Below, in pieces: positions 17,490 through 27,151 of a DNA stretch of 53,451 nucleotides. The notes under the pieces are model-generated. The model did not search any database. It saw nothing but the letters and a program-made list of their open reading frames with translations, and had not been told where the DNA came from. Position 1 is the first letter of the stretch; every line of letters starts with the position of its first letter. The stretch is from Desulfosporosinus nitroreducens (GTDB lineage Bacteria > Bacillota > Desulfitobacteriia > Desulfitobacteriales > Desulfitobacteriaceae). The DNA is taken from the NCBI RefSeq assembly GCF_023897015.1, contig NZ_JAMHFY010000032.1, positions 1 to 53,451 on the forward strand, written 5' to 3'. The translations under genes and the position numbers were made by a program.

Positions 17490-18122
17490 ATGTTTCAGTC
17501 ACGTCAGCGTTTTATATTCTACGTCTCAGGTATTATTATCATGACCTTCGGGATAGCATTAACAATTCGTTCGTTAATGGGAACCTCCCCATTTGACGCA
17601 CTCCTGGTAGGATTATTTCAGACATTTGGATTAACGATTGGAAGTTGGGAAATTGTTGTAGGTCTAGCTCTGGTATTATTTAATGCAGCTGCTCAGCGCC
17701 GAAAGCCTGAATATTTCGCCTTACTTACTTCTTTGATTACTGGTATGGGAATAGACCTTTGGCTTTTTGTATTGGGCGATTTAATTAGTCCTATAACACT
17801 GTTCGGTCAAGCTTCTTGTTTAATACTTGGAGTAGGGTTTGTGGGTTTAGGAGTTGCTGTTAATTTACAAGCCGACTTTGCACCAAATCCCATGGATCGG
17901 TCAATGCTAGTCATAAATGAATTAACGGGTCTTAATGTCGCAATTTCACGGGCACTAGTAAGCCTTGTCCTTGTAATACTTGCTTTCATATTTAGAGGCC
18001 CTATTGGTATTGGCACATTATTTTCTGCCCTTTTCACCGGGGTATTTATAAAATTTTTTATGCACTACACAGCGCGTATAAACAAGGATATGAACACCTA
18101 TCTTAAGAGCATAACTCCCTAA
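17490..18122 (+). CDS. YczE/YitT-like membrane protein
   Basis: 210 aa with about five to six membrane helices. The first contains GIALTIRSLMGTSPFDAL, the hallmark of the YczE/YyaS family, and PNPMDRSML lies in a central loop. Start: GAGGAGG lies seven bases before the ATG at 17490; a TTG at 17475 is upstream of that site and unlikely. It sits about 60 bp after the GTPase-NYN gene on the same strand, with a weak hairpin between, so it may be co-transcribed. The function of the family is not established; a transport or membrane-chaperone role is plausible. Confidence 0.85.
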   Translation: MFQSRQRFIFYVSGIIIMTFGIALTIRSLMGTSPFDALLVGLFQTFGLTIGSWEIVVGLALVLFNAAAQRRKPEYFALLTSLITGMGIDLWLFVLGDLISPITLFGQASCLILGVGFVGLGVAVNLQADFAPNPMDRSMLVINELTGLNVAISRALVSLVLVILAFIFRGPIGIGTLFSALFTGVFIKFFMHYTARINKDMNTYLKSITP

Positions 18123-18209
18123 AAAACCACAACCCGGTGTTTGATGCCTGACACCAACTTATCTTAAGGTTTAGAGAGAACTAGCTTGACATATACCGCA
18201 GTACGACAT

Positions 18210-18244
18210 AACAAAGACCGATCAAATGATGATCGGTCTTTGTT
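18210..18244 (+). terminator. terminator after the YczE-like gene
   Basis: Perfect 15-bp stem (18210-18224 with 18230-18244) and loop AATGA, ending in CTTTGTT. It may work on both strands. The stretch 18245-18445 to its right shows nothing I can interpret. Confidence 0.8.
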
Positions 18245-18445
18245 AGTCAGTATTTTAATGATCATTTGAGGGCCGCTGAAATGATTTGTAGGTCAGTCTT
18301 CAGTTCAACCGTGTTATCTGAAGTTCTATACGTAATTGAACTTGATGATATAAGCCATGTTGTACTAGAAAACTAAGTTTGACGCAGGAAGTTAAGGATT
18401 TTATTGACCTAGAAACGTGTCGCACAGCATGTCCGACGAGTAGTA

Positions 18446-19858
18446 TTAGTCGCGCAAGTATTTTAGAGTGCTAAATACATTTTCAGAAACGACACTTGTA
18501 CTACCTAAGACGACGACTTTCTTGGGCGAAAGGGTGTTGAGGTAGACTGAGCTTAATTTCTCAGGGATCTCGTTTGGTTTAACTAAAACGATAGGGGATA
18601 GGATCGAACCAGCAAAAATTGAACCAGCTAGAGCATCTGGGAAATTTGTTCCAGTTGCCACGAAAAGATTAGGACTCAGGTCACTAAAGAGAGCATCGGC
18701 GATCATAGCTGAGGTTTCATACTGGTCAAAGCCTCCAAAACGTTGGAAGTTTGCATCTGGGAAAAGATCTTGGAGTTGTCTCTCAACCTGAGCACTAACC
18801 GCACCCACTCCCCCAACTATCGTAATATTCGTTGGTTCAAGATCTGTGAGATAGGCTAGAGGCTCAGAGGGGATGTTGTTTTTCTGAACGAGAACCATTG
18901 GGATACCAAGCGCAGAAGCATAAGGGGATATCGATAGAGAATCTGGGAAATTTTCTCCGGTAGCGATGATGACTTCCCCGCCTCCAGAAGGCTTGACTTG
19001 TTTAGCAATCTTGGCAGCAGTTCCATAACTAGTTACACCAGCAAGACGCTGAACAGTATAGTGATAATATGGCTCGTCTTTTAGCTCAGCTTCAAGAGCT
19101 GAAGATACGACTGCTGTTCCGCCAAGAATATAGATTTTACCCTCTGGGATTAGAACTCGTTTTATCTCGTCAATCGTTTTCTGATTATCGCCATAAGGGT
19201 CAACCAGCAAAAGAGGCGTATTTTCTAACACACCAAGACTTGCTCCGGCTAAAGCATCAGGGAAGTTATAGCCGGTAGCAAGAAGTACGGCATTTGTACT
19301 AAAATCGGCAGGGAACATTTTTTGAGAAATAGCGATAGAGGTATCAAATCGGTCATAACCAGCAAGTCTGGTACTGGTTGGAAGAAGGGTGTCCACTACC
19401 GGACTAGGGGTAGTTGTGAGCTTAGTTCCTGTATCATTTCCTAAAACCCCTTGTATATTATTACCCCAGGTTAAAATTGTGCCATCAGTCGTTAAGGCAA
19501 TATAATTACTTGGTCCGGCAGCAATTCCTTGAACATTAGTTAAGCCGGAAACTTGTACCGGGTTCATCAATATATCATAACCGAGAGGAGAGTGATTTGA
19601 TGGCTTGGTCCAATCGATACCCCAAACCCATACAGTTCCGTCTTGGCGTGTAGCCATCGTATGACCACTTCCTGCGGTAATGACTTTGACGTTATTAAGG
19701 CCTGAGACTTTAACAGGTATAGCTCGATTATTCGTTGTTCCGTCGCCTAATTGGCCATGAGAGTTATTTCCCCAGGCCCATACGGTGCCATCAGCTTTCA
19801 GGGCGGTTGAATAACTAAATCCTGCAGATACTGCGACGATTTCTGAGAGACCTTGAAC
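18446..19858 (-). pseudogene. RCC1-repeat and CWB2 cell-wall-binding protein, 5' end missing
   Basis: From about 19858 the minus strand reads RCC1-type repeats ([20 protein letters not shown], then [11 protein letters not shown]-like and [14 protein letters not shown]). Three CWB2 modules follow, each with a RLAG/RFGG start, [11 protein letters not shown] or [11 protein letters not shown], and a VGG/LGS.VVS end. CWB2 modules bind anionic wall polymers in Clostridia; RCC1 blades are usually protein-binding. No signal peptide is present. The first in-frame ATG (19657) lies inside an RCC1 repeat. Upstream of 19858 the frame runs into a Phe-rich stretch and a TAG near 19933 with no usable start codon, so the N-terminus has been lost. 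Confidence 0.75.
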
Positions 19859-19992
19859 CTTTTTGAAAAAAAGAAGGAAACTAAAGAAAAATGGAGAATT
19901 TTCGAGAGAGTTTAACTTCTACTGGTGAATAGAGGAGGGATGAAAATAAAATCAGTCGATTATTGAACGTAGGTTAAAAAGGGGTTTGAAAA

Positions 19993-20634
19993 ATGAGTAA
20001 AGAAACTAAGAATCTAAGTTGCGTAGACTGCGGGCTTATTAACTGCTATAGGAGAGAAAAAAGCTTTCCGCAATTCTGCCTTACAACGAATACTGATAAT
20101 GAAATGATCGAAGAAGCGAAAAGCCTTTATCTAAACGATGAGTTCGTTTCTAAGTTGTCCCATGCGGCAGCAGAGATTGAGGGGACATACTTTGGTAAGA
20201 TAACTCGTGTAGAAGAGATCGTTCTCTTTGCTAAAAGAATTGGAGCAAAGAAAATTGGGATCGCAACCTGTGTTGGTTTAATGAGTGAAGCTAAAACGTT
20301 TGCAAAAATACTTAATTCAAAAGGGCTGGAAAGTTATTGTGTGATCTGTAAGGTAAGCTCAATTGACAAAACAGAAATCGGTATAGACGAAAAGTTTAAA
20401 ATTAAAAAAGGCGGTCATGAATCCATATGTAATCCTGTTTTGCAAGCAAAATTACTTAATAAAGAAAAGACAGACTTAAATGTTATAGTCGGGCTATGTG
20501 TTGGTCATGACTCAATATTTATTAAGTACTCAGAGGCACCTGTGACAACCCTTATTACTAAGGATCGTGTACTTGCCCATAATCCCTGCAGGGGCATTAT
20601 ATACAAGCGGATTTTACTATACGAGATTGCTTGA
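19993..20634 (+). CDS. DUF1847 family cysteine-rich protein
   Basis: 213 aa, cytoplasmic. The N-terminus carries CVDCGLINCYRRE and a further Cys near residue 29, a likely metal or iron-sulfur site. Conserved blocks GIATCVGLMSEA, KGGHESICNPVLQA, GLCVGHDSIF and HNPCRGI identify DUF1847, a family common in anaerobes with unknown function. AAAGGGG lies about eight bases before the ATG. The gene stands alone, with a small hairpin (ACCCCCTTAATTTAGGGGGT, near 20660-20680) behind it. Confidence 0.88.
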   Translation: MSKETKNLSCVDCGLINCYRREKSFPQFCLTTNTDNEMIEEAKSLYLNDEFVSKLSHAAAEIEGTYFGKITRVEEIVLFAKRIGAKKIGIATCVGLMSEAKTFAKILNSKGLESYCVICKVSSIDKTEIGIDEKFKIKKGGHESICNPVLQAKLLNKEKTDLNVIVGLCVGHDSIFIKYSEAPVTTLITKDRVLAHNPCRGIIYKRILLYEIA

Positions 20635-20920
20635 AGAAAACGATACTGAATAAAGAACATACCCCCTTAATTTAGGGGGTACACTATTGCGCAAAATCAT
20701 TATTCTCTCCTATCAGTAGGATCTTACTGCCAAGACCCACTGGAGACTGTGATTGTGCTATATCGGGGTTGAGTGATAGCTCTTAGTAAGAGCGTGAGCG
20801 GGATTAAGAAAGTGATTGTCTTTTCTTTTGTGTATCTTTTTAGAGGGATCACATGCATAGCTTCTTTAATGAATGCCTATAATGTAAGTAAAGATAAAGG
20901 TGACTAAAGAGGAGTTCAAT

Positions 20921-21331
20921 ATGAAAGAAAATAGTTTTATCCAAAAGGTTAAAGATAGTTACTTTGAAGAGTCAACGATTGAACTCGAAGAATTGAAGAA
21001 GATGCTGAAAGAAGTTATGCCTGTGGAAGGCTATGTAGATTCTGAAATGTTCGAAGAGGATGGAGTCATGACCTTCGTTTTTAAGGACTACTACAATGAA
21101 GATAAGTGGGATGCAGCAGACTTACTTTGTAAGTTAAAAATCAATTCTGAAGGAATCATTCAAGTTGTTGAACACGATATTCCCCCGCTCTTTAACGATA
21201 TAAACAAAAAAATAGCGCTATTGCTCTCAGGTCTTGTTGGGAAGAAGTTGGATTATAAAGTTAAGGATGGCAATATCGACCCCCTTGAGACGGTGGTTGA
21301 TTATTTGTATGACGAAACGAAAAGTTTATAA
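20921..21331 (+). CDS. small acidic protein of unknown function
   Basis: 136 aa from the ATG at 20921, chosen because AGAGGAG lies six bases upstream; a GTG at 20900 precedes that site. The protein is rich in Glu, Asp and Lys, soluble, and has no Cys cluster or membrane segment. It contains a predicted helical N-terminus (ESTIELEELKKMLKEVMP) and a central beta-rich part (GVMTFVFKDYYNEDKWDAAD). I do not recognise it. It has its own upstream space and no coupled neighbour. Confidence 0.7.
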   Translation: MKENSFIQKVKDSYFEESTIELEELKKMLKEVMPVEGYVDSEMFEEDGVMTFVFKDYYNEDKWDAADLLCKLKINSEGIIQVVEHDIPPLFNDINKKIALLLSGLVGKKLDYKVKDGNIDPLETVVDYLYDETKSL

Positions 21332-22056
21332 TAGGTTAAATTCTCGTGTACTCTGTTGATAGATGCAGACTTAAGCGCGAATGGTGTTTTTGTCTTTGGA
21401 GCAGGGGACTTTATAAAGTACTGATAGAATGTATGAAGGAAAGTGACGAGGATATGGCTAAGATTTGCTGCTACGGCTTATTTGAGCAATAAGATTAACA
21501 TATGCTCGATAATTGAACTTTGTATAAATTTAGGCTATGGGAAGTGGTGTTTTAAAGGCACCGCTTCCTTTTATGCTTATCAATAAGGATATTTTGCTGT
21601 TTACTAAAAAAACTTTAATCATAGGAAAGAAGCACAGGATAGACTGAATATTGTGGCTGTGGTTCATGGCATTCTTAAAAACAATGCTCTGCTCAAGTTA
21701 ACTCTTAGGTTTCTTTTTAACTATTATAATGAATATTACGGCTTACATGTTAACATGTTTACCACTGTTTGAAAGGCCCTTTGAGCATCTTTTTAAATTA
21801 CAAGTTGAAAATTAGTTTAAAGTTTCTAAATGTTTTATTTATAGACAAAAGACTTTTTTTATGTACTTTAACGTGACAGATGGTATTCAGATATTAAAAT
21901 AAAAGAGATGAGTTATACTCAAAGCATTTCGTAAGAAAGGAGCTCTATACTAAATTTCCTCAAAAAGTGTATCTATAAGAAAAAGTTATTACCCATGTCA
22001 GAGATTAGTTTAACAAATGATTCATTGTTTTTTTGTTCAAATCATATGGGGTACAT
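21332..22056 (+). other. long non-coding stretch with small open frames and one terminator
   Basis: No convincing gene. A short open stretch near 21358-21411 reads DADLSANGVFVFGAGDFIKY. A 19-codon frame at 21433-21492 (MKESDEDMAKICCYGLFEQ) follows without a good ribosome site. They may be remnants. A hairpin at 21540-21568 (10-bp stem with one G-T pair, then CTTTTAT) looks like a terminator. AAGAAAGGAGCTC near 21935-21950 is a ribosome-site-like sequence with no gene behind it. Confidence 0.4.
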
Positions 22057-22096
22057 AAGTGTAAAAGTTCACAAAAACAAGTGAATATTTTCACCT
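22057..22096 (+). promoter_or_regulatory. two tandem Rex-like operators before the hydrogenase operon
   Basis: AAGTGTAAAAGTTCACAA (22057-22074) and AAGTGAATATTTTCACCT (22079-22096) both fit the dyad GTGAA-N4-TTCAC, the first with one mismatch. Their centres are 22 bp apart, two helical turns. The dyad matches the Rex consensus of Firmicutes (TTGTGAA-N4-TTCACAA); CRP/FNR-type regulators bind related dyads. Rex senses NADH/NAD and commonly controls hydrogenases. Confidence 0.55.
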
Positions 22097-22166
22097 GTTA
22101 GACAATTCTAAAAATATTCAAATAATGTTTGCAAAGAGAGTTCAATAAAAAAAGGTGGTAAAACAC

Positions 22167-23747
22167 ATGGCAAGCAAAGTAGGACGAGTAAAAAGTTTGT
22201 CCAGACGTTCTTTCCTTAAGTTTGTTGGAGGAGCAAGTTTAGTCGGTGTTACGTTAAACTTGACTGGTTGTGGCAAACCGATTACACCCGATAAAGCAAT
22301 TGGTGGAAACGGCTGGATGCCGACCCAATACAATGCACCAGGCAACTGGCCAACCAGCGTTCGCGGTCGCGTTCCAATTGATCCAGAGAACCCGGCTATT
22401 GTCAGAGATGACCAAAAGTGTATTCTTTGTGGCCAATGTATTGAAGTATGTGAGAAAATTCAATCGGTTTTTGGAAATTATGAACTACCCATTAAAAAGG
22501 AATTCGTTTGTGTAAATTGTGGCCAATGTATTCAATGGTGCCCATCCGGAGCAATTTCGGAACGGGATGATGTTAATAAAGTATTCAAAGCTCTCGCAGA
22601 TCCAAACGTCACAGTTGTAGTGCAGACTGCGCCTGCAACTCGTATTGGTCTGGGCGAAGAATTTGGTATGCCTGTAGGAACTAATGTTCAGGGCAAACAA
22701 GTTGCCGCCTTGAGAAAATTAGGGTTTGACGTAGTTTTTGATACTAACTTTACAGCTGACCTGACCATTATGGAAGAAGGCACAGAGCTTGTTAAGCGTG
22801 TCACTGGCGAATTGCATCACCCTATTCCGCAGATGACATCATGCTGCCCGGGCTGGGTTAAGTTTGTGGAATATTTTTATCCTGAGCTTATTCCTAATTT
22901 ATCATCAGCCAAGTCTCCTCAGCAGATGGAAGGGGCTTTAATTAAAACCTATTTCGCAGAAAAGAAAGAAGTAGATCCTAAAAAGATCTTTTCAGTTGCC
23001 ATCATGCCTTGTACAGCCAAGAAATTTGAATGTCAACGCCCGGAAATGAATTCAGCCAGTAAAGAGTTAAATGACAGTAAAGTTTCCCCTGATGTAGATG
23101 TAGTTCTTACAACAAGGGAACTTGCCAGAATGATCAAGCGATCCGGTATCGATTTCGCCTCTCTTCCAGAAGAGGAGTATGATAAGTTGATGGGTACCGG
23201 AACAGGTGCAGGAGTAATTTTCGGCACGACCGGTGGCGTTATGGAAGCTGCAGTACGTTCTGCCTATTATCTGATAACTGGGCAACAGCCACCCGCGGCG
23301 CTTTGGAATTTAACCCCGGTAAGAGGAATGCAGGGTGTTAAAGAAGCAGCAGTTAATATTCCAGGTGTTGGAGATGTAAAAGTTGCTGTAATTTCCGGTC
23401 TGGCTAATGCCAGAAAGGTAATGGATCAGATGAAAGCAGGTCATGCTCCCTGGGCTTTCATGGAAATAATGGCTTGTCCCGGAGGCTGCGAATATGGCGG
23501 CGGCCAGCCCCGTGCTTCATCACCTCCTTCAGACGAAGATCGCAATCGACGTGCTGCATCTTTATACAATATTGATGCGAAGGCAAAACTGCGCAATAGT
23601 CACGATAATCCCGAGATCAAACAAATCTATGCCGATTTCTTAACCGCTCCGATGAGCGAAAAAGCAGAAGAACTTCTGCATACACATTATGTTTCCAGAG
23701 CTGATGATTTTATTCCTAAAAAGTCCGAAGAAAACAAATTATATTAA
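22167..23747 (+). CDS. Tat-exported [FeFe] hydrogenase catalytic subunit
   Basis: 526 aa from the ATG at 22167 (AAGGTGG eight bases upstream; a GTG four codons earlier lies in the ribosome site). It has a twin-arginine signal SRRSFLKF (R13, R14), a hydrophobic core, then LTGC (Cys35), a lipobox-like end. So it is exported folded and may be lipid-anchored outside the membrane. Two [4Fe-4S] ferredoxin motifs follow (CILCGQCIEVC, CVNCGQCIQWC). The H-cluster motifs are complete: TSCCPGW (Cys226/227), MPCTAKKFE (Cys282), MACPGGCEYGGG (Cys437/441). The C-terminus includes the small-subunit-like domain. It oxidises or makes H2 and passes electrons to the two proteins encoded next. No maturation genes (hydEFG) are in the window. 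Confidence 0.95.
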   Translation: MASKVGRVKSLSRRSFLKFVGGASLVGVTLNLTGCGKPITPDKAIGGNGWMPTQYNAPGNWPTSVRGRVPIDPENPAIVRDDQKCILCGQCIEVCEKIQSVFGNYELPIKKEFVCVNCGQCIQWCPSGAISERDDVNKVFKALADPNVTVVVQTAPATRIGLGEEFGMPVGTNVQGKQVAALRKLGFDVVFDTNFTADLTIMEEGTELVKRVTGELHHPIPQMTSCCPGWVKFVEYFYPELIPNLSSAKSPQQMEGALIKTYFAEKKEVDPKKIFSVAIMPCTAKKFECQRPEMNSASKELNDSKVSPDVDVVLTTRELARMIKRSGIDFASLPEEEYDKLMGTGTGAGVIFGTTGGVMEAAVRSAYYLITGQQPPAALWNLTPVRGMQGVKEAAVNIPGVGDVKVAVISGLANARKVMDQMKAGHAPWAFMEIMACPGGCEYGGGQPRASSPPSDEDRNRRAASLYNIDAKAKLRNSHDNPEIKQIYADFLTAPMSEKAEELLHTHYVSRADDFIPKKSEENKLY

Positions 23748-23765
23748 GTTTAGGAGGTGGAAAAA

Positions 23766-24542
23766 ATGGCAAAGGGAGTACTCGTAGATATACCGAAATG
23801 TATAGGCTGTGAAAGCTGTTCGGTCGCCTGTAAATTGTGGAATGAGCTTGAATGGGATGAGCAGGAGAAGAACAAGACTGCTATCGACAGAGCAAAGGAA
23901 CCAAACAATGGCTTATGGCCTGAAGAATGGACATCAATAAATCGTTATGACCTGGAAAAGGACGGCGAATCCGTCGCACGATATGTCAAAGCCCAATGTA
24001 TGCACTGTGAAGATCCTGCCTGTGTATCATCATGTTTCTCCAAGGCATTCCAGAAGCTTCCCGAAGGACCGGTTATCTATGATCAGAGTCTGTGTGTAGG
24101 TTGCCGCTACTGCATGATGGCATGTCCATTTGATGTACTGAGATACGAATGGAAGAAAGCCATTCCTGGAGTAAGGAAATGCCAGATGTGCGCCACAAGA
24201 GTTGCTAATAACCAGGAAACTGCATGTACATCAGTGTGCCCGACAGGAGCAATTATCTTTGGGGACAGAGACCAATTGCTGGCCGAAGCAAAAAAGAGAA
24301 TCAAAGAAAACGGTTATGTAGATAGAGTATTTGGAGAGAAAGAAGCAGGAGGAACTTCCTGGCTATATATCTCGGATACGCCATTTGAGCAGATGAGATT
24401 CAGAACGGATGTAACAACCAAGCCGTTGCCTTCTTATACAGAAGGATATATGAAAGCTACACCATTTGTGGGAGTCGGCTGGGCGGCAATATTAGCCGGA
24501 TTATATGTATTTAACAATAAAGGCAAGGAACCTCTAGATTAA
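23766..24542 (+). CDS. four-cluster ferredoxin subunit (HybA/PsrB-like) of the hydrogenase
   Basis: 258 aa from the ATG at 23766 (AGGAGG upstream). Four [4Fe-4S] motifs: CIGCESCSVACK, CMHCEDPACVSSC, CVGCRYCMMAC, and CQMC...CTSVC, the layout of HybA/PsrB/NrfC electron-transfer subunits. A single C-terminal membrane helix (VGVGWAAILAGLYVF) would tie it to the membrane. There is no Tat signal of its own, so it probably rides out with the catalytic subunit. It starts 18 bp after the hydrogenase stop and carries electrons from that subunit to the NrfD protein. Confidence 0.93.
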   Translation: MAKGVLVDIPKCIGCESCSVACKLWNELEWDEQEKNKTAIDRAKEPNNGLWPEEWTSINRYDLEKDGESVARYVKAQCMHCEDPACVSSCFSKAFQKLPEGPVIYDQSLCVGCRYCMMACPFDVLRYEWKKAIPGVRKCQMCATRVANNQETACTSVCPTGAIIFGDRDQLLAEAKKRIKENGYVDRVFGEKEAGGTSWLYISDTPFEQMRFRTDVTTKPLPSYTEGYMKATPFVGVGWAAILAGLYVFNNKGKEPLD

Positions 24543-24571
24543 TACAGCAAAAACAGAATGGAGGGAAATGT

Positions 24572-25795
24572 ATGGAACTCGTCACTACCGTCGTAAGTCG
24601 AGCAGGCGCTAAAATGTCCAGCGTGAGATGGAAGTTTAGAATGACCCCCATGAGATGGGTTTTTACGGGCATAGCGGCTGCAGCTATAGCAGTAATCCTG
24701 GTGCGTTTTGTCTTAGGCCTGGGTGCGACAACCAACCTAAACGACCAGTGGCCATGGGGACTCTGGATTTCTTTTGACGTATTGTTGGGGGTAGCCCTGG
24801 CAGGAGGCGGATATGGAACAGCCCTTATAGTATACGTACTTCGCCGTGATAAGTTTTATCCCATCGCAAGAAGTGCAATGTTGACATCATTATTAGGTTA
24901 TATTGTTGTTGTACTCGGTTTATTGATTGAAGTAGGACAATGGTTCAACTTCTGGAGACCTTATGTATCATGGGGACATGCCAGTGTATTGTTTGAAGTT
25001 TTTTGGTGTATTTCCTGTTATACAGTGATTCAGATCTTGGAATTCTGCGAAGTGGGAACCGAGAAAGTATTTAAAGGGGCCCACAAATACCTGAAGAAAG
25101 CAATGCCTGTAATGCTGATAATCGGTATTACTCTGCCAACCTTGCACCAATCATCACTGGGCCAACTGTTTTATCTAATGGTAGGTAAAGTGAACCCACT
25201 TTGGTGGACAGCATTTCTGCCGGTGTTCTTCCTGTTATCCTCATTCTTCGTCGGGGCAGGTATGATTGTTATCGAAAGCACTCTAGCCGGGAAGGCACTC
25301 AATCATAAAGTAGAAATCCCTGTTTTAAGAGGGTTGGTCAAAATATCTGCTGGAGCTATGATCTTGTATCTGATGTTAAAGATCACGGATATGGTGGTAA
25401 GAGGGACCTTTGCTAATGCTTTTGCCTTTGATTTGCCCAGTATCATGTTCCTGAGTGAACTGTTTTTTGGGGTAATAATCCCGATAATCATAGCATTCAG
25501 TTCCTTGTCCAGCACCCGTAAAGGCCTGATCTGGTTTGGAATACTTACCGTCAGCGGAGTTATTATGAACAGGTTTGATGTACTTTTCACAGGAATGGGA
25601 AAATATCTGAACCAATACGGCGGATCTTATGTCCCTGCCGTGTCAGAGTTTATTGTCAGCTTAGGACTAGTGTCAATAGCTTGTTTAGCATACCTATTCT
25701 TAGCCGAAAACTTCAATATCATGGGCAATCATGAGTCAGAACATGCCGATGATATAACGATTAAAGATGGTAAATACGCTTCCACCGCAAAATAA
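24572..25795 (+). CDS. NrfD/PsrC-like membrane subunit of the hydrogenase
   Basis: 407 aa with about ten membrane helices. It contains an NrfD-like WPWGLWISFDVLLGVALAGG block and TLHQSSLGQLFYL, both typical of the family. NrfD proteins connect extracytoplasmic electron carriers to menaquinone. It starts 29 bp after the ferredoxin subunit with GGAGGG before the ATG, and a strong terminator ends the operon. The three genes form a membrane-bound H2-to-quinone (or reverse) module facing outward. Confidence 0.93.
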   Translation: MELVTTVVSRAGAKMSSVRWKFRMTPMRWVFTGIAAAAIAVILVRFVLGLGATTNLNDQWPWGLWISFDVLLGVALAGGGYGTALIVYVLRRDKFYPIARSAMLTSLLGYIVVVLGLLIEVGQWFNFWRPYVSWGHASVLFEVFWCISCYTVIQILEFCEVGTEKVFKGAHKYLKKAMPVMLIIGITLPTLHQSSLGQLFYLMVGKVNPLWWTAFLPVFFLLSSFFVGAGMIVIESTLAGKALNHKVEIPVLRGLVKISAGAMILYLMLKITDMVVRGTFANAFAFDLPSIMFLSELFFGVIIPIIIAFSSLSSTRKGLIWFGILTVSGVIMNRFDVLFTGMGKYLNQYGGSYVPAVSEFIVSLGLVSIACLAYLFLAENFNIMGNHESEHADDITIKDGKYASTAK

Positions 25796-25810
25796 GCATT
25801 TAGCTTAAGT

Positions 25811-25856
25811 TATCCACTTAATCCCTCTGATTAATTTTAGAGGGATTAAGTGGATA
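25811..25856 (+). terminator. terminator of the hydrogenase operon
   Basis: Perfect 18-bp stem (25811-25828 with 25839-25856), ten-base loop. No long T-run follows, but the stem is strong and directly after the operon. The 25857-26060 gap shows a direct repeat CTTGAAAGAG (twice, near 25950-25970) and no gene. Confidence 0.75.
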
Positions 25857-26060
25857 TATGAAAATTAATGACTTGCCCAAATTTATACGATATAAGATAT
25901 ACTAGATAGAATGGTTACTAAACGTACGAGGTTAGATAAGCTTCTGCTTGAAAGAGCCCTTGAAAGAGTCAACTCAACTTATGCCAGGTCAAAATAAATG
26001 TCTGTGCTATAGTTTTAGTTATAGATAAAATTGAATAACCGTTCAGAAGAGGTGTCTTTA

Positions 26061-27104
26061 ATGATATATAATGGTCAGATTGTTTATAATCAAAATAATT
26101 GTCTCAATGAAAAAAAGGCCTCTGATAATCTTTGTCGGTTATGTATCGACTCCTGTCCCCATCAAGCCATTTCCATATATCGTGAACTTGATGCTAAGAG
26201 CTGCACAGAGTGTGGGATTTGCACGGCAGTATGTCCCAGCGATGGATTTGTGTATCGCGACACGGATACGCTCTATGAGTATCTCAAAAATTCAGAGAAG
26301 ATTGTTTTAAACTGCCCACAAGCAATTCCGGCAGGTCATGAAATCCCTTGTCTGGGAATTATTGACCGGGATTTATGGGTGACCCTAATGTTATATGCCC
26401 GGGAGAAGGAATTAACTATATTCACCGGAGTGTGTGCAGATTGTCCGGATAAAAAAGCATGCGGGATAAGTGTGCAGATTTTTATAGAATTACACAACGC
26501 ATGGGAAGATCATCCGCCGGTATTGATAAAGGTTGCAGCTGACGATGGAGACAGTGAATCGACGGTGTCAGTTCAAGCCCAGAACGAGAGTAGGGGCTGG
26601 CGGGACATCGGACGTGAGAAATTTGAAGAAATCCGAGGGGGGAATACTTCCCTTGAGCCATATCTTATTCCAAAGACTCGGCAGTTCTTAGAGGAAACCT
26701 GGAAGTCCTTAAAATCCGAAATTGAGGTACTCCCTATACCCGCATTAAAGGTGAGCGAACGATGTACAAATTGTGGTGAATGTCCAGAGATTTGCCCGCA
26801 GGGAGCTTTAACAAAAACGGACACCAAGGAACAGCTGACCTTGATTTATGAACCACTGAAATGCGTCCACTGTCAAAGATGTGTCAGTATATGCCGTTCA
26901 AAAGCTATAAGTATGGAAGTTAAATCCTTATCCTATCGTTTGCTAACTGGCAAAGTTCTTTTGTATCAAGGAAAGCGACGGTTTTGCGCTTCATGTAACA
27001 AGCAAGTGTTTGACGACTTAGAGCCACCCTTGTGTATGGCTTGTGCGACAAAAAATCCGTATGGAAGTTTTATGATTACACAACATTCTAGAAGCCAGGT
27101 GTAG
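26061..27104 (+). CDS. iron-sulfur protein with two bis-[4Fe-4S] ferredoxin modules
   Basis: 347 aa from the ATG at 26061 (AGAGGTG six bases upstream). The N-terminal ferredoxin pair has CRLCIDSCPHQAI and CTECGICTAVCPSDG. The middle domain (about 60-220) contains CADCPDKKAC. The second ferredoxin pair has CTNCGECPEICPQGA and CVHCQRCVSICRSKA. A C-terminal zinc-ribbon-like CASC...CMAC closes it. There are no membrane segments or Tat signal, so it acts in the cytoplasm. It is probably an electron hub, but the partner is unknown. The ArsR gene 47 bp downstream on the same strand may regulate it. Confidence 0.85.
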   Translation: MIYNGQIVYNQNNCLNEKKASDNLCRLCIDSCPHQAISIYRELDAKSCTECGICTAVCPSDGFVYRDTDTLYEYLKNSEKIVLNCPQAIPAGHEIPCLGIIDRDLWVTLMLYAREKELTIFTGVCADCPDKKACGISVQIFIELHNAWEDHPPVLIKVAADDGDSESTVSVQAQNESRGWRDIGREKFEEIRGGNTSLEPYLIPKTRQFLEETWKSLKSEIEVLPIPALKVSERCTNCGECPEICPQGALTKTDTKEQLTLIYEPLKCVHCQRCVSICRSKAISMEVKSLSYRLLTGKVLLYQGKRRFCASCNKQVFDDLEPPLCMACATKNPYGSFMITQHSRSQV

Positions 27105-27151
27105 AGAATCGACAGTTATCTAATGCGCTAAAAAATTATAGGGGCTAAACG

